Shown in pieces: positions 35,238 through 44,120 of a DNA stretch of 64,000 nucleotides (positions are counted from its first letter, which is position 1; each line of letters opens with the position of its first letter). The stretch spans positions 1 through 64,000 of the forward strand of contig JBBILQ010000007.1 of assembly GCA_037444845.1 (NCBI GenBank). Direction: 5' to 3'. A program made the translations under genes and the position numbers. The stretch is from JARYMI01 sp037444845. Its GTDB lineage: Bacteria > Acidobacteriota > Aminicenantia > Aminicenantales > UBA8522. The notes under the pieces were generated by a model. It was not told the DNA's origin. It ran no database searches and saw nothing but the letters and a program-made list of their open reading frames with translations.

Positions 35238-36200
35238 TCATAAATCGACGGCCCTTCCCGATTCAGCAGACTGGAAGGCCGCCTCGATAATACGGATGAC
35301 AAGCTTCGATTCTTCAGGAGTCACTGCGACTTTGGCCTTTCCCTGGAGCGCTTGAGCGACATTGGTGTAGAAGCCCTCCTTAACCGCAGGGGCTGGCGCC
35401 AGTTCCTCCGGCCCGTTCTTTGTCCGGAGCAGAAATTTCCCCTTTTCGGAGACCAGGCTTCCCTGGGCGCCGAGGACATACCAGCGCGGCCTTGGGATCC
35501 AGGAATTGTGGCTGAGCTCGATGTCGACGCGCGAGCCGTCGGCAAACCTCAGAAGCACCCGCGCATATGTCTCTGATTCGACGTCCCACGCCCAGGTGCC
35601 GGCAAAAGCAAAAACAGATAGCGGAGGAGCGGACACAAGCTGGAGGGCTTGATCAATCAAATGCGACCCGAGGTCATAAATGACTCCTCCCCCAGTGCCG
35701 CGTTGGGCTCTCCAGCCCGTTGGTTTGAGAAGGTCGGTATAGGCAATGTGGAGGAGAAAAACAGGGCTAATTTTTCTTTCGGAGAGGACCTTTTTAACCG
35801 TCAAAAAATCCGAGTCCCAGCGCCGGTTGTGTCGCGTGGTTAAGATCCGGCCTTTCTCGCGGGCGGCCTCAATCATGGCATCGGCTTCGGATACATGAAG
35901 GCACATCGGCTTTTCGACAGCGGCGTGTTTTCCGGCGTTTAAGGCCTGGATCGCCATCTCGGCATGACAATAGCTCGGAGTGGAGATGGCCACAAGATCC
36001 ACCTGCTCGTCCCCGAGGACTTCCGAGAAACTGGGAAAGATTTTCACTCCATAGGCTTTCCTGGCTTCTTCCTGAAATTGGGAATTTCGGGCACAAATTC
36101 CGTAGAGGTTGAGGCCTTCTGTGTTCTTGATGGCATCGCAATGAAATATCCGGGTATGGAGAGATCTCCCATAGCCTACCACGACCGCGTTGGCGTCCAT
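35238..36200 (-). CDS. Gfo/Idh/MocA family oxidoreductase
   Basis: NAD(P)-dependent sugar or inositol dehydrogenase-type protein, 320 residues. N-terminal Rossmann fold begins VVGYGRSLHTR with the nucleotide-binding glycine region altered from GxGxxG, then EKPMCLHVSEAD carries the conserved EKP lysine. The C-terminal domain has GGGVIYDLGSHLIDQAL with the family's DxxxH motif. It lies 10 bp after a close paralogue on the same strand, so the two form a tandem pair. Cytoplasmic. Substrate unknown. Confidence 0.85.
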   Translation of the reverse strand: MDANAVVVGYGRSLHTRIFHCDAIKNTEGLNLYGICARNSQFQEEARKAYGVKIFPSFSEVLGDEQVDLVAISTPSYCHAEMAIQALNAGKHAAVEKPMCLHVSEADAMIEAAREKGRILTTRHNRRWDSDFLTVKKVLSERKISPVFLLHIAYTDLLKPTGWRAQRGTGGGVIYDLGSHLIDQALQLVSAPPLSVFAFAGTWAWDVESETYARVLLRFADGSRVDIELSHNSWIPRPRWYVLGAQGSLVSEKGKFLLRTKNGPEELAPAPAVKEGFYTNVAQALQGKAKVAVTPEESKLVIRIIEAAFQSAESGRAVDL

Positions 36201-36210
36201 ATTTTCCTCT

Positions 36211-37185
36211 TCAGGGCTGGGAAGCCAGCCTTACGGCTTGGCCCGTCTCCGCTGACCGGAAAGCGGCTTCTATCACGGCGATAACCTGCCTTGCCTGTTC
36301 CGGCTTGACGATAAGCTCTTTTCCTTCATTGATGGCGCCAGAAAAATTGGCATAAAACTCATGGTCTCTGCTTATCTGCGAGATGATTTCCTTTTCTTCA
36401 ATCGCTGTCCGGAGAAGAAATTTCCCGCCGGAATAAACCAGGCTGCCCGTCTCTCCCAGGATATACCAGCGCGGACGTGGAATCCAGGAGATATTGCTGG
36501 TCTCTATTTCGGAAATGATCCCGTTCTCGAACTGGAGCACGAGCCGGGCATATGTTTCGACTTCAACCTGCCACCCCCGCGAGGCGATGACAGCAAAAAC
36601 GCTTGCAGGAGAAGAGGGGATGAGGTCCAGAATCTGGTCAATCAAGTGACAGCCCCAATCGACAAACCATCCTCCGCCCTGGCTTTTTTGCGACCGCCAG
36701 TTCGACGGCCGGATGTGAGCGCTCAAAGAAGAATCGACGACAAAAAGCGGCCCCAGGCTTCCTTCGTCGATCACATTCTTGACCGTAAGATAATCCCCAT
36801 CCCAGCGGCGGTTGTGCCTGACCGCAAGAAGCCGCCGGTGCTTGCGGCTCGAGTCGATAAGAGCGTCGGCCTCAGCCGTTGAAAGACACATGGGTTTTTC
36901 CAGGATGACATGTTTTCCGGCTTCAAGGCAGCGCAGGGCGAGCCGGGCGTGGCTCTCGTTCGGCGTGGCAATGACAACGGCGTCAACGTGATCGTCGGTA
37001 ACGACTTCTTCGATACCAGCATAGCCGCGGACGTTATAGAAACGGCAAGCTTCTTCCCGGCAAACCTCCACAGGCTCGCAAACGCCGTGGAAGTTTAGAC
37101 CTTTGGTCTTGCGAATGACCTCGCAGTGCTCAAGCCTCTGATTCAGCCCCAAACCATACCCGACGACAACCAGGTTCGCGCTCAT
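36211..37185 (-). CDS. Gfo/Idh/MocA family oxidoreductase, tandem paralogue
   Basis: A 324-residue protein aligning block for block with its downstream neighbour: VVGYGLGLNQR, ATPNESHARLAL, LEKPMCLSTAEAD, RHNRRWDGDYLTVK, GGWFVDWGCHLIDQIL, SWIPRPRWYILGETGSL. Both share the shortened Rossmann glycine motif, so they arose by duplication and may form a heteromer or act on related substrates. First gene of the minus-strand run 37185 to 33354. Confidence 0.85.
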   Translation of the reverse strand: MSANLVVVGYGLGLNQRLEHCEVIRKTKGLNFHGVCEPVEVCREEACRFYNVRGYAGIEEVVTDDHVDAVVIATPNESHARLALRCLEAGKHVILEKPMCLSTAEADALIDSSRKHRRLLAVRHNRRWDGDYLTVKNVIDEGSLGPLFVVDSSLSAHIRPSNWRSQKSQGGGWFVDWGCHLIDQILDLIPSSPASVFAVIASRGWQVEVETYARLVLQFENGIISEIETSNISWIPRPRWYILGETGSLVYSGGKFLLRTAIEEKEIISQISRDHEFYANFSGAINEGKELIVKPEQARQVIAVIEAAFRSAETGQAVRLASQP

Positions 37186-37280
37186 TTTATCTGTTTTTCG
37201 TTCCTTATTTACAATTTATTGGCGTTCCTTGTCAAGAAACCCGTGGCGGGTTGTAAGCAGCTCCGATTAGATATGCTCCA

Positions 37281-37454
37281 ACCAAGCCGGCGAACATCAT
37301 GTTGACGGAAAAGGGCCAGGCAAAGATCATGGATTTTGGCCTGGCCAAGCTGATTTCAGGCGCCGACGTTACCAAAACTCTGACGGTCATGGGGACAATC
37401 GCCTACCAGGAACTCCTGAGGGCTGCTGAGTCGTCGGCCGAATATTTATCGTAA
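37281..37454 (+). pseudogene. Ser/Thr kinase fragment
   Basis: One frame reads KPANIMLTEKGQAKIMDFGL, i.e. the catalytic-loop end and DFG motif, then LTVMGTIAY (activation segment) before diverging to a TAA at 37452-37454. The N-lobe, HRD motif and C-lobe are missing. It closely resembles the same region of the intact kinase at 3633. Confidence 0.7.
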
Positions 37455-37825
37455 TCTTCTCTTGCCCCGGGAGGAGAAGCCTGTCAGATTTCCGGCGCTT
37501 TTCGGCTCGTTCCCCGCTTCCTTGCTCCTTTCGGATGGTTTCAATCTAATTTGACACCCGATGAGGCTTCGATTTATCATGCCCAACAATAGGATGGAGC
37601 AAAACTGGCACTGGAGCGATCATTTAACCGGCGCAGCTGAAAACGAAATGCTTCTCTTTTTTTATCAGAGGCTAACTTCACCATTGCCACAGTGGTTCCG
37701 CCTGTCGCGGAAGAGAAGAAAGCGGAGGAAGTGGCCGCAGAGGCTTTCAGGGGGATGTTTATGGAGGGATTGCAAACGGCGATGAACCGGTTTCAGAAAA
37801 AAATTAGAACGGAGGAGAGTTAATT
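37455..37825. other. Gene debris upstream of hppA
   Basis: No intact gene. In one frame from about 37640 to the TAA at 37821-37823 the reading is EANFTIATVVPPVAEEKKAE and then FRGMFMEGLQTAMNRF, which looks like the tail of a lost gene; it has no start. A Shine-Dalgarno (GGAGGAGAG) for hppA lies at its end. Confidence 0.35.
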
Positions 37826-39895
37826 ATGGTCTGGATTGGAGTTGCGGCACTCACGGGGATTATCGCTTTATCTTTTGTCCTTATTACGGCCAAAAGGGTC
37901 ATGAAACAGGACCCCGGAAACGCCGAGATGGTTGCCATTTCAGAGGCCGTCCATGAAGGGGCAATGGCTTTTTTGAAAAGGGAATATAAGGCCATCTGCA
38001 TCTTTGCGGCCATCGTGGCAATCCTCCTGGCCATAGGGTTAAAAGGCCAGGGATGGCATTTCTCCATTCTCACAGCGTTCTCCTATCTAATAGGAGCGGC
38101 CTGTTCCATGGTGGCTGGTTATGTGGGATTGAGCATTGCCACGAGGGCGAACTCTCGAACGGCTCAGGGAGCCACCCGGGGATTTAACCAGGCCCTTTCT
38201 GTGGCCTTTCCGGGCGGCGCAGTGATGGGACTTACGGTTGTGGGATTGGGGCTTCTGGTCTTTTCAGTCGTTTTTATGGTTCTAAGTCAGCTTGCTCCCG
38301 GGGGATTGGTAGAAAAAATGACCGAAGCCGCAGGCATCATCGCCGGTTTCAGCATGGGCGCCAGTTCCGTCGCTCTTTTTGCAAGAGTGGGAGGGGGCAT
38401 TTATACGAAAGCCGCCGATGTGGGCGCCGACCTTGTGGGAAAGGTCGAGGCCGGAATTCCGGAGGATGATCCCCGGAATCCCGCAACGATTGCCGATAAT
38501 GTGGGAGACAATGTAGGCGATGTGGCCGGGATGGGCGCGGATCTCTATGAGTCCTATATCGGTTCGCTCCTCTCCGGAGTGATCATCGCCATGACCACGC
38601 TTCCGACACCGGAACTCAAAATCAAGGGAGTGATTCTCTCCTTTCTTCTCTACGCCATCGGAATCATCGCCTCCATCCTTGGAGTCTTCTTTGTTCGAAC
38701 CGACGAGAAATCCGATCCGAGAAAGGCGCTCAACAACGGAACCCTTGCCAGTTCTGTCTTCTATTCGATCGGGGCGCTCATTCTGGTCTGGGTGATGTTC
38801 GACGGAAATCTCTCTTACTTCCTGGCCACCTTTGCGGGCATTGTGTCAGGAATGGTGATCGGATATACAGCTTACTACTATACCTCAGGGAAATCGGTTC
38901 AGGGTCTGGCCAAGGCGAGCATTACGGGATCAGCCACAACGATTATCCATGGATTTGCCTTGAGTTGCCGGAGCACGGTCACCCCTCTGGTGATCATCGG
39001 GATCGCCATTCTGACCTCCTTTAAGCTTGGCGGTTTCTTTGGCATTGCGCTGGCGGCCATCGGAATGTTAGCCATTACAGGCATGGTTGTTTCCGTGGAC
39101 GCCTACGGGCCCATTGCAGACAACTCCGGAGGCGTTGCGGAGATGGCCCGTATGGGCAAAGATATACGGAAGATCACCGATTCTCTGGATGCCGCTGGAA
39201 ACACAACCGCCGCTGTTGGAAAGGGTTTTGCCATCGGCTCCGCGGCATTGACTGCTCTGGCCCTTTTCCTCTCCTATACGCAGGTGATGGGTCTTTCAGC
39301 CATCGACATCATGAGCGCTGCAGGAGGCTATAAAATTGTGGCGGGTGTCTTCATCGGCGCCGTCATTCCTTACTATTTTGCCGGAGCAACAATGATGGCT
39401 GTCGGAAGGGCGGCCTTCAGGGTGGTGGAGGAAGTTCGAAGGCAGTTCAGGGAGATCAAGGGATTGATGGAAGGCACGGCACGCGCGGAATACGCAAGAT
39501 GCGTTGACATCACCACCGCCGGCGCGCTCAAGGAGATGGTTGCGCCTGGAGTGGCGGCAGTAGCGATTCCCATCGTTCTGGGAAGTCTCTTAGGTCCGGA
39601 AGCCCTGGCCGGAATGTTGTTAGGTTCTCTTGCCACGGGTGTTCCCCTTGCGCTCCAGATGGCCAATGCCGGAGGAGCCTGGGACAATGCGAAGAAATGG
39701 ATTGAGGAAGGGAATCTGGGTGGCAAGGGCTCTGATACTCACAAGGCCGCTGTCGTGGGAGACACCGTAGGCGATCCTTTCAAAGACACCTCCGGTCCTT
39801 CGATGAACATTCTCTTAAAATTGATGACCGTGGTCTCGTTGGTCTTTGGCCCGATGATCCTTGTCATCCACCAGTGGATCATCTCACTGTTTTGA
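37826..39895 (+). CDS. hppA: Membrane-bound ion-pumping pyrophosphatase, K+-dependent type
   Basis: Couples pyrophosphate hydrolysis to H+ or Na+ export. A 689-residue protein with about 16 membrane segments. Catalytic loops are intact: DVGADLVGKVEAGIPEDDPR, NVGDNVGDVAGMGADL, SVDAYGPIADNSGG and GDTVGDPFKDTSGPS. The motif GNTTAAVGKGFAIGSA has Ala at the position where K+-independent enzymes carry Lys (GNTTKA), so it should be K+-dependent. Whether it moves Na+ or H+ cannot be settled by eye. Start supported by GGAGGAGAG. It stands between kinase and TPR fragments, suggesting insertion or rearrangement. Confidence 0.95.
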   Translation: MVWIGVAALTGIIALSFVLITAKRVMKQDPGNAEMVAISEAVHEGAMAFLKREYKAICIFAAIVAILLAIGLKGQGWHFSILTAFSYLIGAACSMVAGYVGLSIATRANSRTAQGATRGFNQALSVAFPGGAVMGLTVVGLGLLVFSVVFMVLSQLAPGGLVEKMTEAAGIIAGFSMGASSVALFARVGGGIYTKAADVGADLVGKVEAGIPEDDPRNPATIADNVGDNVGDVAGMGADLYESYIGSLLSGVIIAMTTLPTPELKIKGVILSFLLYAIGIIASILGVFFVRTDEKSDPRKALNNGTLASSVFYSIGALILVWVMFDGNLSYFLATFAGIVSGMVIGYTAYYYTSGKSVQGLAKASITGSATTIIHGFALSCRSTVTPLVIIGIAILTSFKLGGFFGIALAAIGMLAITGMVVSVDAYGPIADNSGGVAEMARMGKDIRKITDSLDAAGNTTAAVGKGFAIGSAALTALALFLSYTQVMGLSAIDIMSAAGGYKIVAGVFIGAVIPYYFAGATMMAVGRAAFRVVEEVRRQFREIKGLMEGTARAEYARCVDITTAGALKEMVAPGVAAVAIPIVLGSLLGPEALAGMLLGSLATGVPLALQMANAGGAWDNAKKWIEEGNLGGKGSDTHKAAVVGDTVGDPFKDTSGPSMNILLKLMTVVSLVFGPMILVIHQWIISLF

Positions 39896-39975
39896 TCCTG
39901 TGTCCTCGCGTTGATATTGCGAGAAACAAGGTTGTAATGTAAAGAAACACCAATATCCAAACATCCGAAAACCGC

Positions 39976-40108
39976 TTGTATGAGAAAAAAGGCTTAAAAG
40001 AGAAAGCGGAAGAACATTATCGCAAGTTCCTCGACCTCTGGAAGGACGGCCGACCCGGGCTTGCCCGAGATCGAGCACGCCAGAAAACGCCTGGCCGCCA
40101 TTTCGTAG
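39976..40108 (+). pseudogene. C-terminal TPR fragment, frameshifted
   Basis: Frame one reads YEKKGLKEKAEEHYRKFLDL then WKD; after an apparent one-base insertion near 40050 the next frame gives ADPGLPEIEHARKRLAAIS-stop. Together they form the typical tail of a TPR protein of the kinase-TPR kind. No start remains. Confidence 0.55.
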
Positions 40109-40169
40109 GAAAATCTCTGCGTCATGGTTCGCCCCTTTCCTTGCAGATTTATGGAGATAATCCTTTGCG

Positions 40170-40196
40170 TTATTTGGAGTTGACAATTCCAAATAA
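40170..40196. promoter_or_regulatory. Perfect inverted repeat covering a -35 element
   Basis: TTATTTGGA (40170-40178) and TCCAAATAA (40188-40196) are perfect 9-bp arms around GTTGACAAT, which contains TTGACA. A third TTGGA half occurs at about 40205. The ATPase ATG follows at 40214 with almost no leader. This looks like an operator overlapping the promoter. Confidence 0.55.
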
Positions 40197-40213
40197 ATAT
40201 GTAAATTGGAGTT

Positions 40214-41377
40214 ATGTATCCCAGATTGCTCAAGCCACCTGACGCTAAAAGCTTCTTTCTTTTCGGACCGCGAGGGACCGGTAAAACCACGTGGGTTCAC
40301 CGCACCTTTCCTGACGCGATTTACGTCGATCTCTTGGAGTCTGAACTCTTCACGCGGCTGGCGGCGAATCCCCAGCGCCTCGAAAGTCTGATTCCCCTTG
40401 ACCACCGAGGCTGGGTTGTCATCGACGAGATTCAGAGAATACCGGATCTGCTTTCAGAGGTTCATCGTCTCATCGGGATGCGGAAGGGTAAGTTTGCCTT
40501 GACAGGTTCGAGCGCAAGGAAGCTCCGCCGCCGCGGCGTCAACTTGCTGGGGGGCCGGGCCCGAACTCTGGCCATGCATCCGCTCACCTCTTCGGAGCTG
40601 GGCAATGACTTCAATCTGGAGAAATCGCAACGCATCGGCCATCTTCCGGCAGCGTATTCCGATCCCGATCCCGATAAGTACCTGGCAAGCTATGTGAAGA
40701 CCTACCTGGAGGAAGAGGTTCGCCAGGAAGGATTGACGAGGAACCTCGGTGCTTTTGCGCGGTTTCTCGAGGCGGCCAGCTTCTCCCAGAGCGCGGTGCT
40801 CAACATTTCCGAAGTCGCCAGGGAATGTGGGGTCGAAAGAAAGGTCGTCGAGAATTATTTTGGAATCCTTGAGGACCTCCTTATCGGCTACCGGCTTCCC
40901 GTTTTTTCGAAGCGGGCAAAACGCCGGCTCGTCGGCCACCCGAAATTCTATTTCTTCGATGCCGGCGTGTTTCGAGCGCTGCGGCCGAAAGGTCCTCTCG
41001 ACAGGCCCGAAGAAATCGACGGAGCGGCTTGCGAAACACTGCTCTTTCAGGAGCTCTTGGCTACGAATGATACCCTTGACCTCGGCTATAAGCTCTCGTT
41101 TTGGAGGTCGGCTGCCAACCAGGAGGTCGATTTTATCCTGTATGGAGCAAGGGGGCTATTCGCCTTTGAAATCAAGAGGACGGCTCGCGTGAGCGGTGTT
41201 CACTTGCGAGGTCTGCGGGCGTTCTTAAAAGATTATCCGATGGCGAAGGCCTATTTCCTCTACGGAGGCCGGCGCCGCCTGCATGAAGGCCCGATCGATT
41301 GCCTTCCGATGGAAGATGCCTTTCGGAAGCTGCCGGAGATCCTCTCCGGTTCCCCTGCGCGCGCGGAATTCGCGTGA
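40214..41377 (+). CDS. AAA ATPase with DUF4143
   Basis: A 387-residue cytosolic P-loop protein of the AAA_14/DUF4143 family. Walker A GPRGTGKTT is near residue 19, Walker B-like VVIDEIQ near 75, a LTGSSARKLRRRGVNLLGGR sensor block follows, and the DUF4143 part has FFDAGVFRAL, FQELLA and an EVDFILYGARGLFAFEIK block that looks like a degenerate PD-(D/E)xK nuclease site. Function in the family is not established; these genes are often solitary and variably present. A palindromic operator-like site sits directly upstream. Confidence 0.85.
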   Translation: MYPRLLKPPDAKSFFLFGPRGTGKTTWVHRTFPDAIYVDLLESELFTRLAANPQRLESLIPLDHRGWVVIDEIQRIPDLLSEVHRLIGMRKGKFALTGSSARKLRRRGVNLLGGRARTLAMHPLTSSELGNDFNLEKSQRIGHLPAAYSDPDPDKYLASYVKTYLEEEVRQEGLTRNLGAFARFLEAASFSQSAVLNISEVARECGVERKVVENYFGILEDLLIGYRLPVFSKRAKRRLVGHPKFYFFDAGVFRALRPKGPLDRPEEIDGAACETLLFQELLATNDTLDLGYKLSFWRSAANQEVDFILYGARGLFAFEIKRTARVSGVHLRGLRAFLKDYPMAKAYFLYGGRRRLHEGPIDCLPMEDAFRKLPEILSGSPARAEFA

Positions 41378-41389
41378 GGCAACATCCAG

Positions 41390-41541
41390 CGAATTCATAT
41401 GGTCGGGGTCGAGCTCCAGGCCCTTAGCATAGGCAGCCATCGAGTCGTTCTGAATGTCTCCCATCGCCGCGGCAGAAAACGAACGCTTATCTTTTCTCGC
41501 GTACGCCAACGTCATGTAACTGGCAAAGAAAGGTACTGTAT
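41390..41541 (-). pseudogene. Possible TPR protein fragment
   Basis: On the minus strand one frame reads SYMTLAYARKDK and then MAAYAKGLELDPDHMNSL, a recognisable TPR unit, but has no start with a ribosome site and continues as noise into the 3' end of the ATPase gene. The rest of the 41378-41720 gap holds nothing else I can name. Confidence 0.35.
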
Positions 41542-41720
41542 TGACAAATGGCCGGTGCCCGAGTAAATCTATAATTGGTGAACGGTGAGGCTTGGGATTA
41601 AGTATCGGGTTCAGGTCTTCGTTCCGAAGCGTCAAATCACGATGCGGGATTCCGCAGCGCTCTGACCTGCGTAAGCTCGCCGTTCACCGTTTTTTTGCCA
41701 AACGAAAAATGGGAGGAACG

Positions 41721-43088
41721 ATGGAAAAGCTCAAAACCATAACCCGGCGTGAATTCATAGGAAAAACGGCCACGGGTGCGGCCGGCCTGATGATTGTGTC
41801 CAGGCATGTGCTCGGCGGCCGCGGCGTCCAGGCGCCCAGCGACACGCTCAACATCGGCTGTGTGGGCGTGTGGGGCAAAGGCGCTTCCGATATTGTCTCT
41901 GTGAGCACCGAGAACATCGTAGGGCTGTGCGAGGTGGATGATGAGATGATGGCCAAATTCCTGAAGAACGAGCGCCACACCGCCGAGCAGCAGGCCAAGT
42001 ATGAGAAGGCAAACAAGTATAGAGATTTTCGCGAGATGTTAGACAAGGAAAAAAGCGTTGACGCCATCGTCGTCAGCACCCCCGACCACACCCACGCCGT
42101 TATCGCCATGATGGCCATCAAGATGGGGAAGCACGTCTTCGTCCAGAAGCCGCTCACCCACACGGTTAACGAAGCGAGACTCCTGGCCCAGGAGGCGAAA
42201 AAGGCGGGCGTTGCCACCCAGATGGGGAATCAGGGACATGCTGGAGAAGGGGCGCGCCTGATCTGCGAGTGGATCTGGGATGGAGCCATTGGGCCGGTCG
42301 AGGAAGTTCATGTCTGGACCAACCGGCCCATCTGGCCGCAGGGTATTGACGCTCCTAAGGAGATACCCTCCGTCCCGCCGACAATCGATTGGAACGTCTG
42401 GCTCGGTCCGGCGGCATGGCGGCCCTACCATCCGTCCTACCATCCTTTTGTCTGGCGCGGCTGGTGGGACTTCGGCACCGGAGCGTTAGGTGACATGGGT
42501 GCCCACCTCATCGATCAGCCATTCTGGGCGCTCGACCTCGGGCATCCTAAGTCCGTCCAGGCGAGCTCGACGAAATTCACCAGGGACTCCTATCCGATGG
42601 CTGAGATCGTCACTTACGAGTTCCCGGCCCGCGGCAAACTCCCGCCGGTTAAGCTTATCTGGTACGACGGCGGGTTGATGCCGCCGAGACCCAAAGAGTT
42701 AGGAAGCGGCCGGATGATGGGCGACGAAGGCGGCGGCTGCCTTTTTGTGGGGAAGAAGGGACTGCTGATGTGCGGGACATACGGTGAGAATCCGCGTCTT
42801 GTTCCCGAAGATCTCATGCGAAGCTACAAGCGGCCGGCAAAGACCATCCCCCGTTCTCCCGGCATCCACGAGGAATGGGTCGCCGCCATCAAGGCAGGGA
42901 AAAAATCGACGACGGATTTCGAGTATTCAGGAAGATTGACCGAGGTCATGTTGTTAGCGAATATTGCCGTCCGGATGCAGGAGGCGAAGACAGTGCTCGA
43001 GTGGGATGGGGAGAAAATGGAGTTTACGAACCTCCCCGAGGCCAACAAGTTTCTGCACAAAGAGTACCGGGCCGACTGGTCGTTGTAA
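41721..43088 (+). CDS. TAT-exported Gfo/Idh/MocA family oxidoreductase
   Basis: A 455-residue secreted oxidoreductase. The N-terminus has a twin-arginine signal (TRREFIGKTATGAAGLMIV), then a Rossmann domain (IGCVGVWGKGASD), VQKPLTHTVNEA with the conserved lysine, and a C-terminal domain of the large type with WDFGTGALGDMGAHLIDQPF. Exported members carry tightly bound NAD and act on extracytoplasmic sugars. Start at ATG 41721 is fixed by GGGAGGAACG. It heads a run with DUF1080 and ThuA genes, the usual combination for degradation of oxidised (3-keto) glycosides. Confidence 0.9.
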   Translation: MEKLKTITRREFIGKTATGAAGLMIVSRHVLGGRGVQAPSDTLNIGCVGVWGKGASDIVSVSTENIVGLCEVDDEMMAKFLKNERHTAEQQAKYEKANKYRDFREMLDKEKSVDAIVVSTPDHTHAVIAMMAIKMGKHVFVQKPLTHTVNEARLLAQEAKKAGVATQMGNQGHAGEGARLICEWIWDGAIGPVEEVHVWTNRPIWPQGIDAPKEIPSVPPTIDWNVWLGPAAWRPYHPSYHPFVWRGWWDFGTGALGDMGAHLIDQPFWALDLGHPKSVQASSTKFTRDSYPMAEIVTYEFPARGKLPPVKLIWYDGGLMPPRPKELGSGRMMGDEGGGCLFVGKKGLLMCGTYGENPRLVPEDLMRSYKRPAKTIPRSPGIHEEWVAAIKAGKKSTTDFEYSGRLTEVMLLANIAVRMQEAKTVLEWDGEKMEFTNLPEANKFLHKEYRADWSL

Positions 43089-43101
43089 ACCCGAAGGAGA
43101 G

Positions 43102-43914
43102 ATGCAGATGCAGATGAAGGGAATGGGGACATTATATTCAATTTTCCTTCTTTTGCCCTGGTTTCTATTTTTTTGCAGTCAGGGGAGCCAGACGAAAAAG
43201 GGGGGAGAGGAACAGCCTGCGCTGAGTGGGGTCCTTGGGTGGGCCATCCACGACCCGGCGAGACCCCTGCCTCCGGTCGTCGACCCCGGGCCAGGGGGGC
43301 CTCCAGCGCCGGCGCCGTCCGATGCGATCGTCCTTTTTAACGGCACTGATTTTTCTGAGTGGGAAGACAGCAAAGGGGAACCGGTCAGATGGAAAGTTGA
43401 GGCTGGATGCATGGAAGTCGTGGCCAAGACGGGATCGATCCGGACGAAAAAAGCCTTCGGCGACAGTCAGGTTCATGTTGAGTGGGCGACGCCCGCAGCC
43501 GTCAGCGGCGAAGGCCAGGGGCGGGGAAACAGCGGCGTCTTCCTGATGAACACCTACGAGGTCCAGGTGTTAGATTCCTACGAGAACAGGACCTATGCCG
43601 ACGGCATGGCTGGAGCCGTCTACGGTCAGTATCCGCCCCTGGTCAACGTCTGCAGGAAGCCCGGCGAATGGCAGACTTATGACGTTATTTTCAGGCGGCC
43701 GCGCTTTGATGCCGGGGGGAAGGTCATGAGCCCGGCGCGGATGACAGTATTTCACAACGGAATCCTTATCCATGACAATGTCGAACTCATTGGCCCGACG
43801 ACGCACAAAATCCGGACGCCTTACATGCCGCATCCGGACAGGCTGCCGCTCTCTCTGCAGGAACACGGCAACCCTGTCCGCTTCCGCAACATCTGGGTCC
43901 GCCCCCTCGAATAA
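43102..43914 (+). CDS. DUF1080 (3-keto-disaccharide hydrolase-like) exported protein
   Basis: A 270-residue exported, concanavalin-like jelly-roll protein. The hydrophobic signal ends at LFFC, a probable lipobox; a proline-rich linker (LPPVVDPGPGG) leads to the DUF1080 domain with LFNGTDFSEWE, GNSGVFLMNTYEVQVLDSYE, GEWQTYDVIFRRP and NPVRFRNIWVRPL. Family proteins hydrolyse 3-keto-glucosides or bind glycans. Start is one of three clustered ATGs (43102, 43108, 43114) after AAGGAGA. 13 bp after the oxidoreductase gene. Confidence 0.88.
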   Translation: MQMQMKGMGTLYSIFLLLPWFLFFCSQGSQTKKGGEEQPALSGVLGWAIHDPARPLPPVVDPGPGGPPAPAPSDAIVLFNGTDFSEWEDSKGEPVRWKVEAGCMEVVAKTGSIRTKKAFGDSQVHVEWATPAAVSGEGQGRGNSGVFLMNTYEVQVLDSYENRTYADGMAGAVYGQYPPLVNVCRKPGEWQTYDVIFRRPRFDAGGKVMSPARMTVFHNGILIHDNVELIGPTTHKIRTPYMPHPDRLPLSLQEHGNPVRFRNIWVRPLE

Positions 43915-44120
43915 TTCAGGGGACACTATATTATTTTTTATGGGCGACGGAAGGGCCACTTCTCGTGGCGATTTTGTCGAATCCCTTTGCTACCAAAAAT
44001 CGCTTGCATGGTATTAAAAACAGCACATGACAATGAATTGCATTTGTAATCGTCAGAACGGATGACCTCCTGGATAAGGGTGACTTGGCTGGCGAGCACG
44101 GTGTTTTGAAGGAGAAACGG

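Noticed and set aside
37561..37785. Small basic open frame upstream of hppA
   Set aside because: Arginine-rich product typical of wrong-frame reading; another frame of the same DNA looks more like decayed coding sequence.
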